From assembly GCF_000400715.1 (NCBI RefSeq), contig NZ_KE007351.1, positions 62,001 to 126,000 of the forward strand: 64,000 bases of DNA. The letters run 5' to 3'. This document shows positions 26,647 through 35,378 of the stretch, piece by piece. The position numbers were made by a program, and so were the translations under genes. The notes beneath the pieces were generated by a model, which ran no database searches, was not told the DNA's origin, and worked only from the letters and a program-made list of their open reading frames with translations. The DNA comes from Acinetobacter genomosp. 15BJ. Its GTDB lineage: Bacteria; Pseudomonadota; Gammaproteobacteria; Pseudomonadales; Moraxellaceae. Numbering within the stretch: position 1 is the first letter of the stretch; every line of letters starts with the position of its first letter.

Positions 26647-27039
26647 GTAGGTCTTCTTTGGTGGAATCTCATCGCATGAGGTGAATGGTGTGATATCCCG
26701 TTTAGGTCATGGACTATTTTTTAACGCGACAGCCTTTCAAATCATAATGATTTTTTTTAGGATTCTCGTCTTATTCCAAATCACTATAATCGGTCTTTGA
26801 TCCTAACATAAGCTTGTTAGTTATGCTGATTTTCTCTGGCAGAGTCAACACAATTTTACCGAACTAATAACGCACAATGACAATTCGAGCCAAGGGCTAA
26901 ACCTCAGCTTTTGCGCTATTTATTTTATTTTATAAAAAACCATATTGTATATAAAACAACCTCAGATATAATGCGCCAACAACATGATATTCTTATCATG
27001 ATAACGAGAAAAACAGTAAGACACTCTTGGATCAGTCTT
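26647..27039. other. divergent promoter region, no gene seen
   Basis: This 393-bp gap lies between the divergent hydrolase (-) and LysR (+) genes. It is A/T-rich. An in-frame extension of the LysR gene to 26911 exists but lacks a ribosome binding site and family similarity. LysR regulators often act on such divergent regions, so control of the hydrolase gene is possible. I see no clear operator. Confidence 0.45.
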
Positions 27040-27948
27040 ATGGAATTACGTCATTTACGCTATTTCATTACCGTTGCTGAAGAGCTAAGTTTCAGTAAAG
27101 CAGCGCTTAAATTACACACGTCTCAACCTTCGCTCAGCCAGCAAATTAAAGATCTCGAAGATGATGTTGGCGTGCAACTATTGCATCGTACCAAGCGCAA
27201 AGTGGAGTTAACTGATGAAGGCCAAGTTTTTCTGGAACAAGCACGTTTAACCCTCACTCAAGCAGACAAAGCCATTACCATGGCGCGACAGGTTGCTGCA
27301 GCCAAAGTACAATGTTTAAAAATCGGTTTTGTCCCCTCTGCTGAAATTCGCATTTTCCCTTATATTTTGCCGCGTTTAAGAGTTCGTCTGCCCAAACTGC
27401 AAATTCGTACACTTAATCTTAAAGAAAGCGATCAAATCAATCTGCTTAAAAAAGGTGATTTAGACCTGATCTTTATTAATCAAAAATTTGAAAATGAAGC
27501 ATTTACAAGTCAATTGATACTCAAAGAACCCTTGGTATTTATGCTACCGAAACAACATCCTTTGGCACAGCATACAGAGATCAACATTGCCCAATTACAG
27601 GATTTACCCCTGACCATTTTAACCCACAAGCTTTCTCAGCCTTTGGCACGAATCATTACCCAGTACATTAAACAGCAGCAGATTCATTTTCAAAGCATCG
27701 ATGAAGCCAGCAACATTGCAGAGGCTATTCAAGCGGTCCATTCAGGGCATCGTTGTGCCATTTTACCTGCCTATATCCAAGCCTTAGCTACTGACCAAAT
27801 TGTCGTCAGATCATTGCATCATCCGCTGCCCTGCCTCGATGTTTTTATGGGTTACCAAAAAAATGAATCGAACCTTGCCACACAGCAATTCCTAGAAGAA
27901 ATTCGGCATATATTTGACTTAAATAACTCCCATTTGAATTTGCACTGA
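27040..27948 (+). CDS. LysR-family regulator of the BenM/CatM/HcaR type
   Basis: 302 residues from the ATG at 27040 (MELRHLRYFITVAEELSF), a family start with GGA about 8 nt upstream. The DNA-binding domain has SFSKAALKLHTSQPSLSQQI and the linker RTKRKVELTDEG. The opening 'MELRHLRYF' is shared with BenM, CatM and HcaR, regulators of aromatic catabolism. No catabolic genes lie nearby, so the effector is unknown. It is divergent from the NAPE-PLD-like hydrolase, a possible target. Confidence 0.88.
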   Translation: MELRHLRYFITVAEELSFSKAALKLHTSQPSLSQQIKDLEDDVGVQLLHRTKRKVELTDEGQVFLEQARLTLTQADKAITMARQVAAAKVQCLKIGFVPSAEIRIFPYILPRLRVRLPKLQIRTLNLKESDQINLLKKGDLDLIFINQKFENEAFTSQLILKEPLVFMLPKQHPLAQHTEINIAQLQDLPLTILTHKLSQPLARIITQYIKQQQIHFQSIDEASNIAEAIQAVHSGHRCAILPAYIQALATDQIVVRSLHHPLPCLDVFMGYQKNESNLATQQFLEEIRHIFDLNNSHLNLH

Positions 27949-27962
27949 ATTCCTCATAAATA

Positions 27963-27984
27963 AAAAAGCCGAATCAATCGGCTT
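27963..27984 (-). terminator. intrinsic terminator of the GST operon
   Basis: AAGCCGA pairs with TCGGCTT (7 bp). The minus-strand continuation is a T-run (plus AAAAAA), so it chiefly ends the leftward WYL-GST transcript. The plus side has only CCTTATTC. Confidence 0.75.
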
Positions 27985-28012
27985 CCTTATTCTTTAAGCA
28001 AAACCTATTGGT

Positions 28013-28621
28013 TTAGGCATTACTAAAAAATTCAGCAAATTTTTGATAGCTTGGTCGCTGCTTAATATTTTCTAAATACCGTTCAATGGCTGGATGTGAC
28101 TGTACTTCCCCCATTTTAAGTTGCCAAAATAACATCGCAGCAACCGTGACATCCGCGGCAGTAAACTGCTCACCACATAAAAAGGGATCTACTTCGCTGA
28201 GACCTTGCACAAAAGCGTTATAGGCATCTTGATAATCACCATACCCCACAGAGCCTTTCTGATCAGGCTGCACCTCAACACCCAGCATTTTATTGGTTGA
28301 AGCAGCTTCCCAAGGCCCTGAGATAAAAAATAGCCAACGATAATACACACCACGTTTAGGATCATTCAGTGCAGGTGCCAAGCCTTTATCCGCAAATTTA
28401 TCGGCCAGATAAGCACAAATTGCATCAAGTTCATAAACCACAATATCACCATCGACCAATACAGGTACTTTGCCAAATGGATTGATTTTTAAATACTCAG
28501 GCGCTTTCATCTCAGTTTGAAAAGCAACCTCGATACGTTCGCATTCAATGCCAAGCTCGATCAGCAGCCAGTCAACAACGACGCCACGCGAAAAACTATT
28601 GGTATAAAGTTTAAGTGCCAT
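28013..28621 (-). CDS. glutathione S-transferase family protein
   Basis: 202 residues from the ATG at 28621 (MALKLYTNSFSRGV), with AAGGAAAT upstream; the open frame extends 25 codons into the regulator gene. The N-terminal thioredoxin-like domain has FGKVPVLVDGDIVVYELDAI (glutathione binding, ~48-67). The all-helical C-terminal domain contains the FTAADVTVAAML N-capping element. It conjugates or reduces small molecules with glutathione; substrate unknown. It lies 52 bp after the WYL regulator gene, which probably controls the unit. Confidence 0.88.
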   Translation of the reverse strand: MALKLYTNSFSRGVVVDWLLIELGIECERIEVAFQTEMKAPEYLKINPFGKVPVLVDGDIVVYELDAICAYLADKFADKGLAPALNDPKRGVYYRWLFFISGPWEAASTNKMLGVEVQPDQKGSVGYGDYQDAYNAFVQGLSEVDPFLCGEQFTAADVTVAAMLFWQLKMGEVQSHPAIERYLENIKQRPSYQKFAEFFSNA

Positions 28622-28673
28622 TTTGATATTTCCTTGGTGAGTTATTCTTATTTCAATGTAATAGTTTTGATTG

Positions 28674-29372
28674 TCAGTTTTTGTCAGTAGTCTCACGGCA
28701 CATTTCCTGTGCCCACCACTGTTGAAATAATTGTTGTTTGAATTGCGGATACAGCTCCTGACTCAAGCTCAGCGCTCGAATCCGATCAATACGGAAGTGA
28801 CGAAAACCTTTACGTAGCTCACACCATGCCGCCAATACGATTCGATCATTAAAATAACCTAGCGCAAATGGCCACAAAATACGAGAACTTACCCGTTGTT
28901 GTTCATCGGCATAATCTACGGTAATTTTTAACTGCTGACGGATGGCCAAACGCACTTGCTCCACCAAAGTTTCATCGACAGGTAACCAGACATTGATAGA
29001 TCTTAAAGTGGTTTGTTCAAGTTGATGCTGACAATGCTCAGGCAGTACTGCATTGAGCTTTGCCAATACCGAAGTCGACGCCGATTTCAAGGCCAAATCA
29101 GGAATATCGCTCAACCAATTCAGTGCTAAAAAAATTGCTTCGATCTCGGTTTCATTTAATGTCATCGGTGGAAGCAGAAAATCTTGTTTCAGTTGAAACC
29201 CTAATCCAGCGGCAGCATCAATGCAAACACCCTGCTCACGCAAAGTTTCGATATCACGATAGACACTGCGCTGACTAATCTGTAAACGCTCTGCCAACAC
29301 CTGCGCGGTCACAGGATAGCGATATTCTCTAAGTAGCTGTAATAGATTGAGCAAACGGATTGAACGACTCAT
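28674..29372 (-). CDS. YafY-type HTH/WYL transcriptional regulator
   Basis: 232 residues. An N-terminal HTH_11 domain (residues 1-60, with VLAERLQISQRSVYRDIETL) is followed by a WYL domain (~135-210, with WPFALGYFNDRIVLAAWCEL). WYL domains sense nucleic-acid-derived or small ligands. It is the first gene of a two-gene unit with the GST. Confidence 0.87.
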   Translation of the reverse strand: MSRSIRLLNLLQLLREYRYPVTAQVLAERLQISQRSVYRDIETLREQGVCIDAAAGLGFQLKQDFLLPPMTLNETEIEAIFLALNWLSDIPDLALKSASTSVLAKLNAVLPEHCQHQLEQTTLRSINVWLPVDETLVEQVRLAIRQQLKITVDYADEQQRVSSRILWPFALGYFNDRIVLAAWCELRKGFRHFRIDRIRALSLSQELYPQFKQQLFQQWWAQEMCRETTDKN

Positions 29373-29447
29373 ATGGTCCCTATTGTTATTATGGATGATG
29401 GCAATGCGAACACTCCCACCATTGTCGTTTCATATGATTTGAATTGA

Positions 29448-30122
29448 TTAACTCTCGGTTAAGGCAGCCACATTCAGCACACTTTGCAAATAAGCATGTA
29501 GATCCTGCACATTGTGCGCGATGGCCAAGGGTTGATATTGCTGCAAGGTTTCGATGCTATGCACACCATAACTCACCCCAATACGCGGCATATCCAGATT
29601 TCGAGCCATTTCTAGATCATAACTGGTATCACCCACCATAACAGCACGATCAGCAGCGACATCCAACTCAGTCAAAATTTCCTGCAGCATCAATGGATCT
29701 GGTTTGGATTTGGTTTCACTGGCTGCACGAGTAATATCAAAGATCTCATCGCTATTGGTTTGTGCCAAAACCCGATCTAAACCTTTACGACTTTTTCCTG
29801 TTGCCACAGCAAGCTTTAAACCTTGCTGTTTTAAATCAGTGAGCAGCTCTGCAACACCGCTAAACCACTCATCACCTTTGGAGTTTGCCACATAGTGATC
29901 CGCATAACATTGCAAAATATCTTGCTGTAAATGCGGAACTTGTGGAAACAGGATTTGCATGACTTCGGGCAAGCCTAGGCCAATAATGCTTTTTGCCGCA
30001 TCATCCGTAAGAGGTTGTTCAAATTGCTGGGCTGCATATTGCAAGCTTGCTACGATTTGCCCAACCGAATCGAATAAAGTGCCATCCCAATCAAAAATCA
30101 CCAGTTCGATATTTTGACTCAT
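29448..30122 (-). CDS. HAD-IA phosphatase (phosphoglycolate-phosphatase-like)
   Basis: 224 residues. The nucleophile motif IFDWDGTLFDS gives Asp11/Asp13. The second (VATGKSRKG) and terminal (VMVGDTSYDLEMARN) HAD motifs are intact. The cap domain matches the Gph-like subgroup. The start ATG overlaps the rluC stop by four bases (ATGA), so the two genes are translationally coupled, an arrangement common in this group. Confidence 0.9.
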   Translation of the reverse strand: MSQNIELVIFDWDGTLFDSVGQIVASLQYAAQQFEQPLTDDAAKSIIGLGLPEVMQILFPQVPHLQQDILQCYADHYVANSKGDEWFSGVAELLTDLKQQGLKLAVATGKSRKGLDRVLAQTNSDEIFDITRAASETKSKPDPLMLQEILTELDVAADRAVMVGDTSYDLEMARNLDMPRIGVSYGVHSIETLQQYQPLAIAHNVQDLHAYLQSVLNVAALTES

Positions 30123-31051
30123 TTCTGCTTTCTCAACTGATCGATCACTTGTTGCATATCTTCAGGCATTGGCGCTTCAATGCTTGGATAGTTTGGAATC
30201 TCTAAACGCATGGCATGTAGACACAAACGACGTGCTTCAGGGCCTGCATATGGTGTGTTATGTCCATATTTATCATCCCCAACTAAAGGATGCCCAATAC
30301 TTAAACCATGCACACGAATTTGATGGGTACGACCCGAAAGTGGAGAAGCATGCACCAAAGTTGCTGTTTTATAGCGTTCGACCACTTTCCAATCGGTCTT
30401 ACTCGGCTTACCGTCTTTGGTCACACGGACACGACGTTCACCATTGGCTAGCTCATAACGTAACAACGGCGCATCAATCAGTTGCTGATCCAGACTAACT
30501 TGACCTTTGACAATTGCCGCATAAGTTTTTTGAATTTTATGCTCACGCAGCAAATCCTGTAGCAATTTTAAAGTGCTGCGCTTTTTACTGATCATGACCA
30601 AGCCTGAAGTATCACGGTCAATACGGTGGATCAATTCCAAGTATTTTTTACCTGTCGCCGCACGCAATGCTTCGATTAAGCCATAGGCCACGCCACTACC
30701 GCCATGCACCGCGATCCCTGACGGTTTATTAACGACCAATAGCCCTTCATCCTCATACACCACACGGCTGAGTAGACTTTGTGCCACGCCATCACTCACC
30801 GGTACCGCTGTTTCATCCTTTTGTTCATAGCGGATTGGTGCGACACGAATCTGGTCGCCTATCTTCAAACGTGTCTCTGCTTTTATTCTTTTTTTATTAA
30901 CGCGTACTTGTCCTTCACGAACCAAACGGTAGATTCGACTCTTCGGTACACCTTTTAATCGGGTAAATAAAAAATTATCTATTCGCTGCCCGTCTTGATG
31001 CTCATCCACGTCAAACCAAGTGACACTTTGCCATTGTTGTGTAGAATTCAT
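30119..31051 (-). CDS. rluC: 23S rRNA pseudouridine(955/2504/2580) synthase
   Basis: 310 residues. An N-terminal S4 RNA-binding domain (~22-80, 'RIDNFLFTRLKGVPKSRIYR') is followed by the RluA-type catalytic domain with HRIDRDTSG (catalytic Asp145). The first part of the operon, it overlaps the HAD gene by 4 bp. It is divergent from rne across a long gap, the same genomic pairing seen in many gammaproteobacteria. Confidence 0.95.
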   Translation of the reverse strand: MNSTQQWQSVTWFDVDEHQDGQRIDNFLFTRLKGVPKSRIYRLVREGQVRVNKKRIKAETRLKIGDQIRVAPIRYEQKDETAVPVSDGVAQSLLSRVVYEDEGLLVVNKPSGIAVHGGSGVAYGLIEALRAATGKKYLELIHRIDRDTSGLVMISKKRSTLKLLQDLLREHKIQKTYAAIVKGQVSLDQQLIDAPLLRYELANGERRVRVTKDGKPSKTDWKVVERYKTATLVHASPLSGRTHQIRVHGLSIGHPLVGDDKYGHNTPYAGPEARRLCLHAMRLEIPNYPSIEAPMPEDMQQVIDQLRKQK

Positions 31052-31839
31052 ACGCTCGATTAATCCAAGATTTGTTAAATATGATTAAAAAATGATCATT
31101 TAGCTAAGTTATTTCACAAGAAACCTAAACTTAGCCCATAGGCAGATGCCGCAAGGTTTGATATATTCAGCGCACGGATACCACCGTAAGTGAGCATCAA
31201 ATCAGAAATTTTATTTAGATAAAATTTTTAATCGATGAGATATTCACCAACAACTCGGATAGGTCCTAAAGAATTATGCCGACGCCGAAGGCTTATTATA
31301 TCGGCAAAATGGCAAACTGTTGCGTTTAATTGTGCATATGCACATACAGTTTGTTCAGAAAAAATATGTCGCCAGCAATTTGCTGGTTATTAAACGTAAA
31401 CTGATCCACATCAGACAATTTGCTCCCTGATGTCGCATTCAGGCTAAAGCGTTGATGCATTGGAACTGCTAAGCAGAGATACGATGATCATTCCGTATCA
31501 AGACTTCCAGATGGATCGACTTCAATGCTTAATGACAGTGAAAGTCACCATCCAATGCACCGCTCACCCGCCAGTGAAGCGTACAGGAAACTTTGATTAT
31601 GTCGGATCTAGTGATATTTCACAGATGTAAGACATACATGAAATATCAACGGATTCAAGATTGAAGCAGTATTGCCGACATCGAAATAACCGTATCAAAA
31701 CCCCAGCTGGATATTTACAGTCAGTGGTTTCAGAGCTTCCTACACAAAGTTGCTTCTGAGTCTTGATCGCGCCAATTTGATGTTTGCTCAAAAATATTGG
31801 GCTTGTTGTTTGTGTGCATCACTATTAGGTGTCACACCC
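31052..31839 (+). promoter_or_regulatory. long structured 5' leader / divergent region of rne
   Basis: This 788-bp gap between rluC and rne has no credible ORF. It is rich in inverted repeats, for example GATATTTCA (31613-31621) with TGAAATATC (31639-31647) enclosing TGTA/TACA, plus GTGCATATGCAC and AGCAATTTGCT. In E. coli the rne mRNA has a long 5' UTR through which RNase E represses its own synthesis; the same is expected here. Which part is promoter and which is transcribed cannot be read, although the base composition of ~31250-31800 looks less A/T-rich than a typical spacer. Confidence 0.55.
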
Positions 31840-34800
31840 ATGAAACGTATGTTGATTAATGCAACCCACGCCGAAGAAGTTCGCGTTGCACTTATCACTG
31901 GTAATCGTCTTTACGATTTCGATTTAGAGAATCGTACTCGCGAACAAAAAAAATCAAATATCTATAAAGGTCATGTCACTCGCGTTGAACCGTCTTTAGA
32001 AGCGGTTTTCGTTGAGTACGGCGCACAGCGTCAAGGCTTTTTGTCTATGCGAGAAATTGCAAACTCGTATTTCAAAGCTGACCCTCGTCAAACCTCAAAT
32101 ATTCGTGAACTCATCACTGAAGGCACTGAATTACTGGTTCAAGTTGAAAAAGAAGAACGCGGCAACAAAGGTGCTGCCCTTTCTACTTTTATCTCACTTG
32201 CAGGTCGTTATTTGGTCCTCATGCCAAATAATCCAAAAGGTGGTGGTATCAGCCGTCAAATTTCGGGTTCAGTCCGTGAAGAGCTGAAAGAAATTTTAGC
32301 CTCTTTAAATGTACCGCGAGGCATGAGCGTGATCGTTCGTACTGCGGGTATTGGTCGTACACAAGAAGAGTTACAACTCGACTTACAACACTTACTCGAT
32401 CTTTGGGCTCAAATCCAAGGTTCAGCAGGTTCTGGTCCATCACCAATGCTGGTTCACCAAGAAGCTGGTGTAGTGACACGCGCCATCCGTGATTATTTAC
32501 GTGATGACGTGGCTGAAATCCTGATTGATAGCGAGCAAGCCTATAACGAAGCGTATAACTTCGTAAAAGCAGTGATGCCGCGTCAACTGGACAAACTCAA
32601 AACCTATACTTTAAATGAGCCACTATTTGCTCATTTTGGGATTGAAAGCCAAATCCAAACGGCTTATGAACGTGAAGTAAAACTTCCTTCTGGTGGTTCA
32701 ATCGTCATCGACCAAACTGAAGCTTTGGTTTCAATCGATATTAACTCGGCGAAATCAACCCGCGGTCATGATGTTGAAGAAACAGCTTTAAATACCAACT
32801 TAGAAGCAGCCGAAGAAATCGCACGTCAACTTCGTTTACGCGATATTGGTGGCTTAGTGGTAATCGACTTCATCGACATGACCAAAGACCGTAACCAGCG
32901 TATGGTTGAAGCGAAATTACGTGAAGCAACGCAAAGCGATCGCGCACGTATTCAGTTCGGTCAACTTTCACGTTTTGGTCTGATGGAAATGAGCCGTCAA
33001 CGTTTACGTCCTTCGTTAGAAGAAGCGACTGGCTACGTTTGCCCACGCTGTCATGGCACGGGTATGGTACGTGACTTACGTTCACTATCACTTTCGATTA
33101 TGCGTAAGGTTGAAGAAATTGCTTTACGTGAACGTCAAGGTGAAGTTCAAGTCGAAGTCCCTGTGGAAATTGCGGCATTCTTATTGAATGAAAAGCGTCA
33201 CAGCCTGGTTTACCTTGAGCAAACTTCGAATGTTCGTGTGACGGTATTGCCTCACCCTCACTTAGAAACACCACATTACCAGATCCAGTTCAATCCAGAT
33301 GGTTTTGCCCCTTCTAGTTATGAACGTACAGAAGCAACTCGTTCAAGCGAAAAAGAATTGGGTTATGAATCTTCTGACTGGCATTTAGAAGATGCAGAGC
33401 ACCATCATGCTGCACCTGCACAAAATCAGGCAGCGTCACCACAGAAGAAAGTAACCCAGCAACACGCTGCGCAAGCAAAACAGACTCAAGCAACGGCACA
33501 AAAGTCAGCGAGTCCTTGTGCTTGGTTAGAGAACTTATTTGTTCAAAAACAAGCGCAAACCACTGATCAATCTCGTTCTGCGCAAAATGCAGCAGCCGCG
33601 ATTGAACAAATGGTGAATAACGGTGCAGTGAGCCGTGGTCAGTTTGGTCAAGTAAATACACCAGCAATCGCTGAAGTTACTGCGCCAACTGCAAACAATG
33701 CTTATATTTCACAAAGCCCTGTGAAACAAGAAGCGCGTGAAACATTTGAGAAAGACGAAAAATCGCATCGTCCAAATCAAAACCAGAAGAAACGCAAGCA
33801 CAAAGAACAACGTGAGCAACATGCACATGCGCATGAACAACAAAATCAAGTGCATGAAGAAGTCGTTCAACTGTCACGTCAAGAACAGCGCCATGAGCAA
33901 CGTGAGCTAAAACGTCAACAAAAACGTCAGCAGCCACAAGAATCTCAAAACCAGCAACAGCATCATGATGCTGCTCAAGGTAATGAGTCTGCGCCTTTAC
34001 CACGTCGTGACCGTAACCAACAACGTCCAAATCGACCAAACCGCCATCGTGACCAGAGTGTGTTAAATGAAACACCGACGGCTGCACCTGAAGCTGTGGC
34101 AAATCCACAACAAGTCAAAGTGGATGTGGTCGACGCACCTCGCAGCGAACCAATGAACACAGCGCTCGTTGTGAATATTGATCAAGGTCAAAGTGAAATT
34201 GTTGCATTAAATCCACAACAGGCAACAGCGCCAGCTGCTAAAGCAGAAAAAGCAAAACCTGTTGTAGAAAAAGTTGAAACACCTGCGCCAGCTCAAGTAG
34301 AACAAGCGACTACTGAAAAGGCACCAGTTGAAGAAACTGCACAAGCACCTGCGCAACGTGCCAGCAATGATCCACGTTCACGTCGTCGTCAGCGTAATCA
34401 CCAAACTGCACCGAAAACGGCTACAGTAAAAATTGCACTATCGCAGACACCTACGTTGGGGCAATATACGCTGGGTAGCTTGATTCGTCATGTCTATGGT
34501 GATGATTGCACCATTCTGATTGAGCAATTTGGCTTAGTGACAACCTTCAACCGCGCTTTACAAAAGTTCGCTGAACAATATGCAAGTAGTTTAGTGACTG
34601 AAACCGTAGTTAAAGAAGACAAACGTCCTGTCACACGTGATGCTGAACTTCCAACTCAGAAGCCAACTGAAGAAGCTGAACCAGCACCAGTGTTAGCATT
34701 AACACCGCCGGATGCAGCGGCAGTTCGTGTTGCCAATGACCCGCGTGAACGTCGTCGTTTAGCGAAAATGGCTGCGGAGCAGGCAAAAGAAGCACATGTT

Positions 34801-35184
34801 GCCTCAAATGTGACGCCAGCTGCTGTAGAAACGACTGAGTCGAAAGAAGAAGTGAAACAAGCAGACGATGCGGTTGTCGCAGAAGCAGCAGCAACTGCAC
34901 CAGAGCAACAACCTTTAGAACTTGCCAGTACAGAGGCTGTAGCTGAAGTTGCACCAGTTGAGGCTGAAGCAGTCGAACCTGCTGTAATTGCTGAAGTTGA
35001 AACCGTGACCGAAACTGTTGCAGAAGTTACTGAACCTGCTCAAGCTGTTGAAAAAGCTGAAGATGCGACAACTGCAACAGAAGCAGAATTGGATGATGAA
35101 GCAGCGAAAGCGGAAAAAGAGAAATCGAACCGCCCTCCTCGCCGTCCACGCGGACGTCCGCCAAAAAAGACCACAGCTGAGTGA
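31840..35184 (+). CDS. rne: ribonuclease E
   Basis: 1114 residues from the ATG at 31840 (MKRMLINATHAEEVRVA), with AGGTG 9 nt upstream; the frame extends 30 codons further. The S1 domain (~35-120) and catalytic domain are standard. The metal aspartates lie in VSIDINSAKS and VVIDFIDM, and the zinc link is CPRCHGTG (Cys401, Cys404). From ~510 the scaffold half is disordered and rich in Gln, Glu, Ala and Arg. It carries two NDPRxRRR motifs (Asn843 and Asn966), a conserved-looking ordered block between them (~855-920), and an AT-hook-like RRPRGRPPKK near the C-terminus. It starts degradosome-mediated mRNA decay and rRNA/tRNA processing. Confidence 0.97.
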   Translation: MKRMLINATHAEEVRVALITGNRLYDFDLENRTREQKKSNIYKGHVTRVEPSLEAVFVEYGAQRQGFLSMREIANSYFKADPRQTSNIRELITEGTELLVQVEKEERGNKGAALSTFISLAGRYLVLMPNNPKGGGISRQISGSVREELKEILASLNVPRGMSVIVRTAGIGRTQEELQLDLQHLLDLWAQIQGSAGSGPSPMLVHQEAGVVTRAIRDYLRDDVAEILIDSEQAYNEAYNFVKAVMPRQLDKLKTYTLNEPLFAHFGIESQIQTAYEREVKLPSGGSIVIDQTEALVSIDINSAKSTRGHDVEETALNTNLEAAEEIARQLRLRDIGGLVVIDFIDMTKDRNQRMVEAKLREATQSDRARIQFGQLSRFGLMEMSRQRLRPSLEEATGYVCPRCHGTGMVRDLRSLSLSIMRKVEEIALRERQGEVQVEVPVEIAAFLLNEKRHSLVYLEQTSNVRVTVLPHPHLETPHYQIQFNPDGFAPSSYERTEATRSSEKELGYESSDWHLEDAEHHHAAPAQNQAASPQKKVTQQHAAQAKQTQATAQKSASPCAWLENLFVQKQAQTTDQSRSAQNAAAAIEQMVNNGAVSRGQFGQVNTPAIAEVTAPTANNAYISQSPVKQEARETFEKDEKSHRPNQNQKKRKHKEQREQHAHAHEQQNQVHEEVVQLSRQEQRHEQRELKRQQKRQQPQESQNQQQHHDAAQGNESAPLPRRDRNQQRPNRPNRHRDQSVLNETPTAAPEAVANPQQVKVDVVDAPRSEPMNTALVVNIDQGQSEIVALNPQQATAPAAKAEKAKPVVEKVETPAPAQVEQATTEKAPVEETAQAPAQRASNDPRSRRRQRNHQTAPKTATVKIALSQTPTLGQYTLGSLIRHVYGDDCTILIEQFGLVTTFNRALQKFAEQYASSLVTETVVKEDKRPVTRDAELPTQKPTEEAEPAPVLALTPPDAAAVRVANDPRERRRLAKMAAEQAKEAHVASNVTPAAVETTESKEEVKQADDAVVAEAAATAPEQQPLELASTEAVAEVAPVEAEAVEPAVIAEVETVTETVAEVTEPAQAVEKAEDATTATEAELDDEAAKAEKEKSNRPPRRPRGRPPKKTTAE

Positions 35185-35213
35185 GTAATTTGCTAAATTG
35201 CACTCAATAAGGC

Positions 35214-35246
35214 GAAGCCTAGTCATTTCGATGACTAGGCTTTTTT
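35214..35246 (+). terminator. intrinsic terminator after rne with a TTCG tetraloop
   Basis: AGCCTAGTCAT-TTCG-ATGACTAGGCT then TTTTTT. An 11-bp stem closed by the extra-stable UUCG loop, 30 bp after the stop. Confidence 0.95.
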
Positions 35247-35378
35247 GTTATTTTGTCAAATTAGGTTGATTGCTCTAGGCACTTACCATTACAAAACAGC
35301 ATTAACAAAATGGTGTGAATGGTTGTGTTCTAACGGATAGCCATTTCTTGGATTGATCGAAAAATAAATAGGATTGAT

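Noticed and set aside
26911..27039. 43-codon extension of the LysR gene
   Set aside because: The typical LysR start MELRHLRYF is at 27040; the extension is A/T-rich with no ribosome binding site.
31597..31791. Short minus-strand ORF in the rne leader
   Set aside because: No ribosome binding site and no similarity. The region is better read as a structured leader.
31750..31839. 30-codon N-terminal extension of RNase E
   Set aside because: RNase E proteins begin at MKRMLINA; the ATG at 31840 has a ribosome binding site and the extension is not family-like.
33677..34108. Long antisense ORFs inside rne, for example 143 residues
   Set aside because: They arise from the compositional bias of the disordered tail (Gln/His/Val-rich translations). 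No family.
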